From: Psychromarinibacter halotolerans
GTDB taxonomy: Bacteria > Pseudomonadota > Alphaproteobacteria > Rhodobacterales > Rhodobacteraceae
Reading direction: 5' to 3'
DNA: 64,000 nt
Assembly: GCF_029168315.1 (NCBI RefSeq)
Contig: NZ_JARGYD010000003.1
Coordinates: forward strand, 62,001 to 126,000
Position 1 is the stretch's first letter, and every line of letters begins with the position of its first letter. Below are positions 30,392-38,563 of this stretch, piece after piece. The notes beneath the pieces are model-generated. The model was not told the origin of the DNA. It did not search any database and worked only from the letters and a program-made list of their open reading frames with translations. A program made the position numbers and the translations under genes.

Positions 30392-31638
30392 TCGACAATC
30401 TCCGCCGTCTCGACAACCGCGTGGAACAGGACGTCCGCGCCCGCGCGGGCCCATTCCGGGCTGATCTCTTCAGCCTCGTTATGCGACAGCCCGTCCACGC
30501 AGGGGCACATCACCATCGCCGTGGGGGCGACGCGGTTGATCCAGCAGGCATCGTGCCCGGCGCCGGAAATGATGTTTCTGTGCGAGTATCCAAGGCGCTC
30601 TGCCGCATTCCGGATCGCCGAAACGCAGGTTTCGTCAAACGCGACCGGATCGAAGCCGCCGGATTTCTCGAACTCGATCTCCAGCTCCATCTCGTCGCAG
30701 ATCTTCTGCGCCCCGGCCTTCATCCGGGCTTCCATGTCCTCGATCACCGACAGGTCGGGGGACCGGAAGTCGACCGTGAAGACCACCTTGCCGGGGATCA
30801 CGTTGCGGCTGTTGGGGTAGACGTCGATGTGACCGGCGGCGCCGACCGCGTCGGGCTTGTGCGACCACGCGATCTCGTCGACCAGCTGCAGCACCCGCGC
30901 CATGCCAAGACCCGCGTTGCGCCGCATCGGCATCGGGGTCGAGCCGGTGTGCGACTCTTTCCCGGTGATCGTCACCTGCGTCCACGACAGCCCCTGCCCG
31001 TGCGTGACGACGCCGATGTCCTTGCCCTCGGCCTCCAGGATCGGGCCCTGTTCGATGTGCAGTTCGAAGAAGGCGTGCATCTTCCGCGCGCCGACCTCTT
31101 CTTCACCCTTCCAGCCGATCCGGTCCAATTCCGCGCCGAAGGTCTTGCCCTTGGCGTCCTCGCGCTCGTAGGCCCAGTCCTGTTCGTGGACACCGGCGAA
31201 CACGCCCGACGCCAGCATCGCCGGCGCAAAACGGGTGCCTTCCTCGTTCGACCAGTTGGTGACCACGATCGGGTGCTTCGTCTTGATGTCGAGGTCGTTC
31301 AGCGTGCGCACGATCTCAAGCCCGCCCAGAACGCCAAGCACACCGTCGTATTTGCCGCCGGTGGGCTGGGTGTCGAGGTGGCTGCCGACATAGACCGGCA
31401 GCGCGTCCGAATCCGTGCCTTCGCGCCGGAAGAACATGTTACCCATCGTGTCGACGCCCATCGTCATGCCTGCGGCCTCGCACCATTTCTGGAAAAGCGC
31501 GCGTCCCTCGGCATCCTCGTCGGTCAGGGTCTGACGATTGTTACCGCCCGCAATACCCGGACCGATCTTCGCCATGTCCATCAGGCTGTCCCAAAGCCGT
31601 TCGCCGTTGATGCGAAGGTTCTCTCCCGGTGCCGCCAT
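30388..31638 (-). CDS. Zn-dependent N-carbamoyl (beta-ureidopropionase-type) amidohydrolase
   Basis: 416-residue M20-family hydrolase. The di-zinc site is visible: GSHLDTQPTGGKYDG (His ~85, Asp ~96), catalytic Glu pair in NEEGTRF (~132) and HIEQGPILE (His ~194). Enzymes of this type split N-carbamoyl-beta-alanine or N-carbamoyl-L-amino acids to amino acid, CO2 and ammonia. With dihydropyrimidinase downstream and an RutR-type operator upstream, beta-ureidopropionase is the best reading. It is the first gene of the operon. Confidence 0.92.
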   Translation of the reverse strand: MAAPGENLRINGERLWDSLMDMAKIGPGIAGGNNRQTLTDEDAEGRALFQKWCEAAGMTMGVDTMGNMFFRREGTDSDALPVYVGSHLDTQPTGGKYDGVLGVLGGLEIVRTLNDLDIKTKHPIVVTNWSNEEGTRFAPAMLASGVFAGVHEQDWAYEREDAKGKTFGAELDRIGWKGEEEVGARKMHAFFELHIEQGPILEAEGKDIGVVTHGQGLSWTQVTITGKESHTGSTPMPMRRNAGLGMARVLQLVDEIAWSHKPDAVGAAGHIDVYPNSRNVIPGKVVFTVDFRSPDLSVIEDMEARMKAGAQKICDEMELEIEFEKSGGFDPVAFDETCVSAIRNAAERLGYSHRNIISGAGHDACWINRVAPTAMVMCPCVDGLSHNEAEEISPEWARAGADVLFHAVVETAEIVE

Positions 31639-32036
31639 GATTGTGTCCTTACTTCAAGCCTGCTGACGTCTTGGCGCAAGACTGCGCCGATATTGTTCGT
31701 TTTGATCCATCACCGTTTGCAGCACACCGCCCCTGCGGATGCGCGGACGACACGGTTCGCAGACGTCAGTGCCGCGCCCCGCTTGCGGATCTGCCGAAGA
31801 CCGTGCTTAACCAAATCGGCCTCCATCCGCTTAGACCCGCGCCGCGCGGCCGGGCCGGAACGGCGGGGCAACGAGTGTTTCGGCGGTGGGGTCAGGCGCC
31901 ACGGCAAAGCTCCGGAACTGGCTGCAAAAGGTTTGACCAATTGGTCAGGAAGACGCTACCACGGCCCAATGGGACGTCAAGAACATTGCGGTGCGGCACC
32001 TTGCCGTCGCAAACCTGCCCGGAAAAAAGGATAAAA
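31639..32036. promoter_or_regulatory. Divergent regulatory region of the pyrimidine cluster
   Basis: 398-bp non-coding gap between the amidohydrolase and the divergent TetR gene. Apart from the RutR-like operator at 31933-31947, no further palindrome, RNA gene or conserved ORF is evident. The operator is nearer the regulator (about 90 bp upstream of its ATG) than the catabolic genes, so a long leader would separate it from the hydrolase start. Confidence 0.6.
31933..31947. promoter_or_regulatory. RutR-like operator
   Basis: TTGACCAATTGGTCA contains a perfect 14-bp palindrome (31934-31947) and matches the known RutR consensus TTGACCA-NN-TGGTCAA at all but the last base. It sits between the pyrimidine catabolic operon and the TetR/RutR-type gene. 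Confidence 0.85.
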
Positions 32037-32651
32037 ATGGACGGAAAAGCGCCCCGGACACGCATCCAAGAAAAGAACACCGCGGCGATCCTCGAGGCGG
32101 CGCTGGAAGTCTTCTCTCAGGCCGGGTTCCGTGGCGCGACGCTTGACCAGATCGCGAAAACCGCCGGGCTGTCCAAGCCGAACCTGCTTTACTATTTTCC
32201 GTCCAAGGAAGCCATTCACGTCACCCTGCTGTCCGGGATGCTGGACCTGTGGCTGGACCCGCTGCGCGCCATCGACGCAAGCGGCGATCCGGTCGGCACG
32301 ATCCTTGGATACGTCCAAAGCAAGCTGCAGATGGCGCAGGAATTTCCCCGCGAAAGCAGGCTGTTCGCGAACGAGATCGTACAGGGCGCGCCCCGGGTGC
32401 TGGGCATCATCGAGGGCCCCCTGAAAGAGCTGGTCGACGAAAAGGCCGTGCTGATCCGCGGCTGGATCGACGCCGGGCGTCTGGCACCGGTCGACCCGCA
32501 TCACCTGATCTTCTCGATCTGGGCGACCACCCAGCACTATGCCGATTTCGACGTGCAGGTGCAGGGCATCCTTGGGCCGTCCGAACAGCGGTTCGACGAT
32601 GCGGCCACGTTCTTGGACCACCTGTACCGCAGCGCGCTTACACCTCGTTAA
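32037..32651 (+). CDS. TetR-family regulator, RutR-like
   Basis: 204-residue regulator. The helix-turn-helix (ILEAALEVFSQAGFRGATLDQIAKTAGLSKPNLLYYFPSKEA) is split across residues ~18-60, and the C-terminal ligand domain shows WATTQHYADFDVQV near 160-173 as in RutR. RutR binds uracil/thymine and controls pyrimidine use. The start ATG 32037 (AAAAGGA upstream) matches the family length; the frame is open far upstream but without homology. Divergent from the pyrimidine operon and next to a RutR-type operator. Confidence 0.9.
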   Translation: MDGKAPRTRIQEKNTAAILEAALEVFSQAGFRGATLDQIAKTAGLSKPNLLYYFPSKEAIHVTLLSGMLDLWLDPLRAIDASGDPVGTILGYVQSKLQMAQEFPRESRLFANEIVQGAPRVLGIIEGPLKELVDEKAVLIRGWIDAGRLAPVDPHHLIFSIWATTQHYADFDVQVQGILGPSEQRFDDAATFLDHLYRSALTPR

Positions 32652-32745
32652 CCGTCCTGTGAAATTCATCCTTGTCTTAACGATTTCCGGCAGCCGGACG
32701 TCGTATGCTGATCCCTGATCACAGTCCTATTGCAGGAGCATCAAG

Positions 32746-33279
32746 ATGGGTGAATTTGCCCCGATTAACGCGCTGGGCGGGGGCTTCATTCCGATCCGCG
32801 CGCATCACGCGGTGAACGCCAACGCGCTCGCCCCCGTGGAATCCTCGTCGGGTGGACGCGGGGCGCAGGCGCGGATGGACGCCGACCCGCAGTCCGTCCG
32901 CCTTGCCGGTCGCGGTAGCGGCCGGGAACAGGCGGAAACCGAAAGCGGCCCGGCCTATCGCGAACGGCCCGAGATCGACGACTTTACGCTGATCGGCCCA
33001 TCGCCCGCCTTTCAGGCCAACGTGCTGGAACTGGAACGCGACCTTCGCCGCGCCATCGAGCGGCTGGAAAGCGAACGCAGCCGCGCCGAGGCGGAAGCCG
33101 CGTTGAAGATCGAAAGGGCCGAAGCCCAGGTCGAAGCGGCCGAGGACGCCAAAGCCTCTGCCGAGATCGCGACGCCCGCGCCCGCGCCTGCCCCGGACGT
33201 TCCGAAAGCGGCCGAGCCGCAGGTCGCCGCACCGACAGAGGCCGAGACGCCGGAACCGCCCGAAACGACGGACGCCTGA
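32746..33279 (+). CDS. 177-residue coiled-coil protein of unknown function
   Basis: Hypothetical cytoplasmic protein. Residues ~1-75 are Gly/Ala-rich without clear fold, ~88-140 form a charged heptad-like coiled coil (ELERDLRRAIERLESERSRA), and ~140-177 are a Pro/Ala/Glu tail. GCAGGAG precedes the ATG. It is alone between the TetR gene and a non-coding gap; no homology is recognised. Composition is like other low-complexity alphaproteobacterial proteins and offers no function. Confidence 0.7.
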   Translation: MGEFAPINALGGGFIPIRAHHAVNANALAPVESSSGGRGAQARMDADPQSVRLAGRGSGREQAETESGPAYRERPEIDDFTLIGPSPAFQANVLELERDLRRAIERLESERSRAEAEAALKIERAEAQVEAAEDAKASAEIATPAPAPAPDVPKAAEPQVAAPTEAETPEPPETTDA

Positions 33280-33540
33280 CGCCAAGCTGACCGCCTGCAC
33301 CGTGCCCGGTCAGGGCCAATTAGGCCGGATCGCCCGCGCGCCGGATAGCGCGCCGATGCGCTGCACGCACCCGCAAGGACGAAGCCCGTTTTCACGACGG
33401 GCCCCAATTTCGACTGCTTTGAATTGACAATGGGGCCGAACGAACGACGGCCCAGGATCACGACGGCCCGAGTATAATGTCGGCCCTCACCCCCCCGCCC
33501 ACATCCGCCCGCGCTGGCGGACGTCGGTGACGTCCCTCGC
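33280..33540. other. Gap downstream of the coiled-coil gene
   Basis: 261 bp without a supported gene between converging genes. A 7-bp inverted repeat GGCCCCA (33400-33406) / TGGGGCC (33431-33437) with a 24-base loop is the only structure seen and could act in termination. Confidence 0.45.
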
Positions 33541-34353
33541 CTATCGCCAGATCCCGAAGCGCGTGCGCACATGATCCACGGCCCGCCGGTTCGCTTCGTC
33601 CCGGCGAACACCCCCGACCTCGGTCCGGCACAGCGGGTCTTCGACCTCGGCCTCGGTGTCGGTGGGGTCGCGATACCCGCCCTGCACCCAGATCGGCACG
33701 CCCGTCTTCGCCACGCAGGCCGACAGCCAGACATCGTCCACGGCCCAAGCCGCATCGGGGACGTCGAACACCTCGGGGCCGAAGAAACCCGGCCGCACCA
33801 GCACGCCCCCGCGCCCCTCGAACACGTCGGCATACCCCGACCGTTTCACCACGCGGCGGCCCGGCGCGGGCAGGTCACGGCCCTTGGTCAGATCCTGCCA
33901 CAGATAGCGCACCTGAAACTCGGCATCGGTGATCCGCCAGCGCCGCTGCATCCGGGGCTGAAGCGGGCGGGACGCCTGCGCGTCTTCGTCCACCTGCATT
34001 CCCAGCATCGCGATGGCCGTATCGGGCCGTGCATCGGACAGCCGCAGAAACCGCGACGCCCAGTCGGGCGCATAATATTGATCGTCGTCACAGAACAGGA
34101 TGCGCGTGTCGGCGTCCCGCCATGCCGCCAGCGCACCCAGCAGCTTGGTCGCGGGGCCCCAATCCTCGGCCGTCCGCCGGATCGTCACGCCCTCGGGCAC
34201 GTCGGGAAGAGTCCCGTCCCAGTCGGGGAAGCGGCGGTACGCATGCGGGATCTGCAGTTCGACCCGATCGGCCCCCTGCACCACCAAGGACCGCAGCGTC
34301 GCACCGATCTTGCCGAAGCGAGGCGGGACAGAGGAAAGCGAGACGACCAGCAT
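33541..34353 (-). CDS. GT-A type glycosyltransferase (paralogue 2)
   Basis: 270-residue putative glycosyltransferase, probably using a nucleotide sugar. A nucleotide-sugar fold start (MLVVSLSSVPPRFGKIG), a DDD metal motif in ILFCDDDQYYAPDWASRFL (~88-106) and the AVDDVWLSACVAK segment (~211-223) are seen. The start at 34353 aligns with its neighbour; the frame is open upstream without homology. It is clearly a duplicate of the gene just upstream on the same strand, 4 bases away. Acceptor and donor are unknown. Confidence 0.8.
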   Translation of the reverse strand: MLVVSLSSVPPRFGKIGATLRSLVVQGADRVELQIPHAYRRFPDWDGTLPDVPEGVTIRRTAEDWGPATKLLGALAAWRDADTRILFCDDDQYYAPDWASRFLRLSDARPDTAIAMLGMQVDEDAQASRPLQPRMQRRWRITDAEFQVRYLWQDLTKGRDLPAPGRRVVKRSGYADVFEGRGGVLVRPGFFGPEVFDVPDAAWAVDDVWLSACVAKTGVPIWVQGGYRDPTDTEAEVEDPLCRTEVGGVRRDEANRRAVDHVRTRFGIWR

Positions 34354-34357
34354 CGGA

Positions 34358-35191
34358 TCAGGGCCAGATCCCATAGGTGTCGCGCAGGTAGGCGATGCAC
34401 CGTTTGTTGGCCTCGTCGCGGTCGGCGCCTTCGATCTCGGCCATGTACAGCGCGTCCGAGATACCCGCAGGCGTGTGCTGCGTGTCGTGCTGACCGGCGA
34501 TGATCCAGATCGGCACATTCATGCGGGCCAGATGACCGGACAGCCAGACGTCGTCCACGGTCCAGACCACCGGCGGAATGTCGAACGCTTCGTCGTCGAA
34601 GAACTCGGGACGCACCATCGCGCCCGCGAAGCCTTCGAAACAGTCGACATAGCCGGATTGCCGGAACAGCCGGCGGGTCGGTTCGCGCAGGTATTTCCGT
34701 TCGACCGGCGGGAACAGGAATTCCCACGCCATCTTCAGCTGGAACCCCCAGTCCATGCCCCGGCTGCGGCGTTTGGCACGCGGCTGGATGCGGTTCTTCA
34801 TCTGAGACTGGCCGTACCGGTCGGCCTCGAACCCGGCGATCGCCAGACAACAGTCGGGGTGATCGCGGCGCGCGTCGATGTAGGTCTGCGCCCAATGCGG
34901 TTTGTAGCGCCGGTCGTCATCGCACAGGATGATGTCCACGTCCTGCCCGCGATGGGCCTGCGCGGCGAACAGAACCTTGGTCGCGGGGCCAAGGTCTTCT
35001 TCCACCCGCACGATCTCGACGCCCTTCGGGACGTCGGGCAAGACCCCGTCCCAATCGGGAAAACGGCGATACTTCCAAGGAATATGCAGCTGGATCGCGT
35101 CGATCTGCGCGTCCTGACGCAACAGGCAGGTCAGCGTCGGTTCTAGTTTGTCGAACCGGCTGGGGATCGAGGACAGCGAAATGATGGTCAC
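34358..35191 (-). CDS. GT-A type glycosyltransferase (paralogue 1)
   Basis: 277-residue paralogue of the downstream gene, with the same landmarks: MTIISLSSIPSRFDKLEPTL start, YRRFPDWDGVLPDVPKG (~42-58), metal-binding DDD in IILCDDDRRYKPHWAQTYI (~87-105) and VWTVDDVWLSGHLARM (~214). The shared YRRFPDWDG block and VDDVWLS motif show tandem duplication. No sugar-nucleotide synthesis or polymer export genes adjoin, so the product (glycan, lipid or protein modification) cannot be stated. Confidence 0.82.
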   Translation of the reverse strand: MTIISLSSIPSRFDKLEPTLTCLLRQDAQIDAIQLHIPWKYRRFPDWDGVLPDVPKGVEIVRVEEDLGPATKVLFAAQAHRGQDVDIILCDDDRRYKPHWAQTYIDARRDHPDCCLAIAGFEADRYGQSQMKNRIQPRAKRRSRGMDWGFQLKMAWEFLFPPVERKYLREPTRRLFRQSGYVDCFEGFAGAMVRPEFFDDEAFDIPPVVWTVDDVWLSGHLARMNVPIWIIAGQHDTQHTPAGISDALYMAEIEGADRDEANKRCIAYLRDTYGIWP

Positions 35192-35343
35192 GGGCGATCC
35201 CTTAAATGCAAGATGCAGGCGCCCCCGTGCACGACAGGCCGGCCCTTGACCGCGCCCCCGCGCCTCGGGCTGCTGCGGCTTTTGGTTGTCATTGGCCCGG
35301 TCCGCGATGTCAAGCCGACCTGTCTTGCCAAGCGGAAACGGAC

Positions 35344-35372
35344 TTTTATGTCGCGAGTCGCTGTCCTATAAG
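35344..35372 (+). promoter_or_regulatory. Possible accBC promoter
   Basis: TATAAG (35367-35372) matches five of six -10 bases, 58 bases before the accB start; the -35 at 17-base spacing (TTTTAT, 35344-35349) is weak. Confidence 0.35.
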
Positions 35373-35430
35373 GCGCCAGCACCGCGCATGTCACTCACCT
35401 GCGCGGTCATGGGATTCCGAGGCGAGTAAA

Positions 35431-35931
35431 ATGGCGAAACCGACGAACGATGATGATGTGGCCTTTGTTCAGGCAATGGCCGAAATCCTGCGCAGCAACG
35501 ACCTTGCGGAACTTGAGGTCGAGCGCGGAACCAAGGACACCGGCAAGCTGACCCTGCGCCTGAGCCGCGTAGCGCGCACGGCGCCGGCGCCGATGGTGCA
35601 GCAGGCCAGCGCCGCGCCCGCCGCGGCCCCTGCCCCGGCGGCCTCCGCCCCCGAGGCGTCGGACGCCCCCGCACCCAGCGGCGATCCGGCCAGCCTGCCC
35701 GGCGCGGTCACCTCGCCGATGGTGGGCACCGCCTATCTGTCGCCCGAACCCGGCGCCGCAGCCTTCGTGAAGGTCGGTGACACCGTGTCCGAAGGCCAGA
35801 CGCTTCTGATCGTCGAGGCAATGAAGACGATGAACCAGATCCCGTCGCCGAAGTCCGGCACGGTCAAGCGTATCCTCGTCGAGGACGCGTCGCCCGTCGA
35901 ATACGGCGCCCCCCTGATGGTCATCGAGTAG
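35431..35931 (+). CDS. accB: Biotin carboxyl carrier protein of acetyl-CoA carboxylase
   Basis: 166-residue carrier. The C-terminal biotinyl domain has the target Lys in EAMKTMNQI (Lys ~132); an Ala/Pro-rich linker (~50-90) links it to the N-terminal domain. It carries CO2 between biotin carboxylase and carboxyltransferase in the first step of fatty acid synthesis. The start MAKPTNDDDVAFVQAMAE is the family start. accC begins 2 bases after the stop. Confidence 0.96.
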   Translation: MAKPTNDDDVAFVQAMAEILRSNDLAELEVERGTKDTGKLTLRLSRVARTAPAPMVQQASAAPAAAPAPAASAPEASDAPAPSGDPASLPGAVTSPMVGTAYLSPEPGAAAFVKVGDTVSEGQTLLIVEAMKTMNQIPSPKSGTVKRILVEDASPVEYGAPLMVIE

Positions 35932-35933
35932 TT

Positions 35934-37280
35934 ATGTTCGACAAGATCCTGATCGCCAACCGGGGCGAGATCGCCCTGCGCGTCGTCCGCGCCTGCCGCG
36001 AGATGGGGATTGCCAGCGTCGCGGTGCATTCGACCGCCGACAGCGATGCCATGCACGTGCGCATGGCGGACGAGGCGATCTGCATCGGCCCGCCTTCGGC
36101 ATCGCAATCCTACCTGTCGATCCCGTCGATCATCGCCGCGTGCGAGATTTCGGGCGCGCAGGCCATCCACCCCGGCTATGGCTTCCTGTCCGAGAACGCG
36201 GCCTTCGTGCAGATCGTCGAGGACCACGAGATCACGTTCATCGGCCCTTCGGCGGAACACATCCGCCTGATGGGCGACAAGATCACCGCCAAGGACACGA
36301 TGCGGAAGCTGGGCGTGCCCTGCGTCCCCGGGTCCGACGGCGGCGTGGCGGACGTCGATGCGGCGAAGGCCATCGGTACCGAGTTCGGCTATCCGGTGAT
36401 CGTCAAGGCCACCGCCGGCGGCGGCGGGCGCGGCATGAAGCTGGCGCGGTCCGAGGCCGAGATGGAAACCGCGTTCCGCACCGCGCGGTCCGAGGCGAAA
36501 GCCGCTTTCGGCAACGACGAGGTGTATATCGAGAAATACCTCGGCAACCCGCGCCATATCGAGATTCAGGTCTTCGGGGACGGCAAGGGCAATGCGGTGC
36601 ATCTGGGCGAACGGGACTGTTCGCTGCAGCGGCGCCACCAGAAGGTGTTCGAAGAGGCCCCCGGCCCCGCGATCGACGCCGAGACCCGCGCCCGCATCGG
36701 CAAGGTCTGTGCCGACGCCGTGGCCGAGATCGGCTATTCCGGCGCGGGGACGATCGAGTTCCTGTACGAAGACGGCGAGTTCTATTTCATCGAGATGAAC
36801 ACCCGCCTTCAGGTGGAACACCCGGTCACCGAGGCGGTGTTCGGCGTGGACCTAGTCCGCGAACAGATCCGGGTGGCCGCAGGCCAGCCGCTGTCCTTCT
36901 CGCAGGACGACCTGCAGGTGAACGGCCACGCCATCGAGGTGCGGATCAACGCCGAGAAGCTGCCGAACTTCGCCCCCTCGCCGGGGCGCATCACGCAGTA
37001 CCACGCCCCCGGCGGGCTGGGTGTGCGGATGGATTCGGGCCTTTATGACGGCTATTCGATCCCGCCCTACTACGACAGCCTGATCGGCAAGCTGATCGTG
37101 CACGCACAGGACCGGCCCGCCGCGCTGGCACGGCTGCATCGGGCGCTGGGCGAATTGATCGTGGACGGTGTCGACACCACGGTGCCGCTGTTCCACGCAC
37201 TGCTGGAAGATCCGGCGGTGCAGACGGGCGACTATTCCATCCACTGGCTGGAAAAGTGGCTGGCCGAGAACCTGGGCTGA
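35934..37280 (+). CDS. accC: Biotin carboxylase of acetyl-CoA carboxylase
   Basis: 448-residue ATP-grasp enzyme that carboxylates the biotin on AccB. Seen are the N-terminal MFDKILIANRGEIALRVVRA, the Gly-rich ATP loop GGGGRGMK (~162), HLGERDCSLQRRHQKV and the EMNTRLQVEHPVTE catalytic region (~286-299). Length and motifs are complete. Cotranscribed with accB. Confidence 0.97.
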   Translation: MFDKILIANRGEIALRVVRACREMGIASVAVHSTADSDAMHVRMADEAICIGPPSASQSYLSIPSIIAACEISGAQAIHPGYGFLSENAAFVQIVEDHEITFIGPSAEHIRLMGDKITAKDTMRKLGVPCVPGSDGGVADVDAAKAIGTEFGYPVIVKATAGGGGRGMKLARSEAEMETAFRTARSEAKAAFGNDEVYIEKYLGNPRHIEIQVFGDGKGNAVHLGERDCSLQRRHQKVFEEAPGPAIDAETRARIGKVCADAVAEIGYSGAGTIEFLYEDGEFYFIEMNTRLQVEHPVTEAVFGVDLVREQIRVAAGQPLSFSQDDLQVNGHAIEVRINAEKLPNFAPSPGRITQYHAPGGLGVRMDSGLYDGYSIPPYYDSLIGKLIVHAQDRPAALARLHRALGELIVDGVDTTVPLFHALLEDPAVQTGDYSIHWLEKWLAENLG

Positions 37281-37310
37281 GGGTTTCGCCGCGCTGACGC
37301 GCGGCGACCC

Positions 37311-37358
37311 GCGGGGGGCGCCGCCCCCGCACCCCCGAGGTATTTCCAAAGAGAAGAA
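37311..37358. repeat. Dispersed terminator-like repeat, copy A
   Basis: A 7-bp GC hairpin (37311-37317 with 37324-37330) followed by the 27-base word 37332-37358 beginning CCCCCGAGGTATTT and ending AGAGAAGAA. The word recurs at 46831, 46876 (inverted) and 62467 (inverted). It follows accC, consistent with a 3'-end element. Confidence 0.75.
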
Positions 37359-37412
37359 ACAGGCGTCGCGGCAGGACTGGACTTGGGGTCCGCGAGCGCT
37401 CATTTTCTGCCC

Positions 37413-38063
37413 ATGCACCCGCAAACGCCCACGATCACACCGGAAACCCTGCTGCGCGCCTATGGCGCCGGAATTTTTCCGATGGCCGAGACGGCGGAGT
37501 CGGACGAGATCTTCTGGGTCGATCCCCGTCGGCGCGGGGTGTTTCCGCTGGACGGGTTCCATGTTTCGCGGTCGCTGGCGCGGGCGATCCGCCGCTGCGA
37601 CTACGAGGTGTCGCTGGATCGCGATTTCGAAGGCGTCGTGCGCGCCTGCGCGGACCGGGACGAGACCTGGATCAACGGGACGATCTTTTCGCTGTACATG
37701 GCGCTGTTCAAACGCGGCAACGCCCATTCCATCGAGGTGTGGCGCGACGGTGTGCTGATCGGCGGGGTCTATGGCGTGACGCTGGGCGGGGCATTCTTTG
37801 GGGAAAGCATGTTCTCGCGCGCGACGGGCGGGTCGAAGATCGCGCTGGCCTACCTTGTGGCGCACCTGTCGCGGTGTGGCTTCGTGCTGTTCGACACGCA
37901 GTTCCTGACGCCGCACCTTGCGTCGCTGGGTGCGGTCGAGATCAGCCGACGCGTCTATCACCAACGCTTGCAGGCGGCGTTGGAGACGCAGGCGGATTTC
38001 GGCAAGTTCGCGTCAGCGCCGCGCGCTCAGGACATATTGCAGCGCAGGACCCACACGTCATAG
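37413..38063 (+). CDS. aat: Leucyl/phenylalanyl-tRNA-protein transferase
   Basis: 216-residue enzyme that adds Leu/Phe to N-terminal Arg/Lys of proteins, making them N-degron substrates for ClpAP/ClpS. Motifs RAYGAGIFPMAE, WVDPRRRGVFPLDGFHVSRSL (split, ~36-56) and GGAFFGESMFSRATGGSKIAL are diagnostic. Start uncertain: ATG 37413 gives the usual MHPQTPTITPE; no strong ribosome site is seen. Its 3' end overlaps the convergent DUF2155 gene by 37 bases. Confidence 0.93.
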   Translation: MHPQTPTITPETLLRAYGAGIFPMAETAESDEIFWVDPRRRGVFPLDGFHVSRSLARAIRRCDYEVSLDRDFEGVVRACADRDETWINGTIFSLYMALFKRGNAHSIEVWRDGVLIGGVYGVTLGGAFFGESMFSRATGGSKIALAYLVAHLSRCGFVLFDTQFLTPHLASLGAVEISRRVYHQRLQAALETQADFGKFASAPRAQDILQRRTHTS

Positions 38064-38563
38064 CGGGGATGGTCCAGCGCGTTGAGCGCGGGGGAGGACG
38101 CGACCATCCAGCCTTCGAACACCGGCACTTCCTCTCCGGCCTCGCGGATCACGAGATAGGCGAAGGCGTCGCCGGACGGGTTGTCCTCGGGATAGCGGCA
38201 GCCCCCCAGCGTGACCTGCAGCTTGCCAAGACCCTGCGTATCGCCATTGGCCATGTCGATATCGACGACCTGGTTGGCGGTGCGGTCCAGAACCCGCACA
38301 ACGCCGCCCGAGGCGCTGACCGCGCGCACCGGGGGCGCCACGGGTTCGACATCGTCGGGGATGAATTCAAGGTCGAGGTCCGGTTCCAGCAGCGAACCGT
38401 CGTCCATCCGTTCCAGCACCGTGCCGTCCTGAAGGCGCTGTCCCGGTGGGATCAGGGTGCCGTCCTGTTCCGGCGGAACGATGAGAACGCCGTTGTCCTG
38501 CTGCGCCGCGGCCGACACGGCCGTCAGCGCAAGCCCGGCGGCCAGCGCAAGCGTGCGGATCAT
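38027..38563 (-). CDS. DUF2155 domain protein, exported
   Basis: 178-residue protein with a Sec signal peptide (MIRTLALAAGLALTAVSAAA, ~1-20) and a C-terminal DUF2155 domain (GKLQVTLGGCRYPEDNPSGDAFAYLVIRE, split ~110-145). The family is restricted to alphaproteobacteria and is found with mlaD and NDUFA12-like genes; its role is unknown. It is coupled to mlaD by a 4-base overlap and overlaps aat at its 3' end. Confidence 0.85.
   Translation of the reverse strand: MIRTLALAAGLALTAVSAAAQQDNGVLIVPPEQDGTLIPPGQRLQDGTVLERMDDGSLLEPDLDLEFIPDDVEPVAPPVRAVSASGGVVRVLDRTANQVVDIDMANGDTQGLGKLQVTLGGCRYPEDNPSGDAFAYLVIREAGEEVPVFEGWMVASSPALNALDHPRYDVWVLRCNMS

Noticed and set aside
33424..33429. A perfect TTGACA on the plus strand.
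   Set aside because: No suitable -10 follows and the next gene in that direction is on the other strand.
37281..37412. Possible small RNA gene from the GC hairpin and repeat.
   Set aside because: The same word is repeated elsewhere after gene ends, so a terminator-like repeat is the simpler reading.
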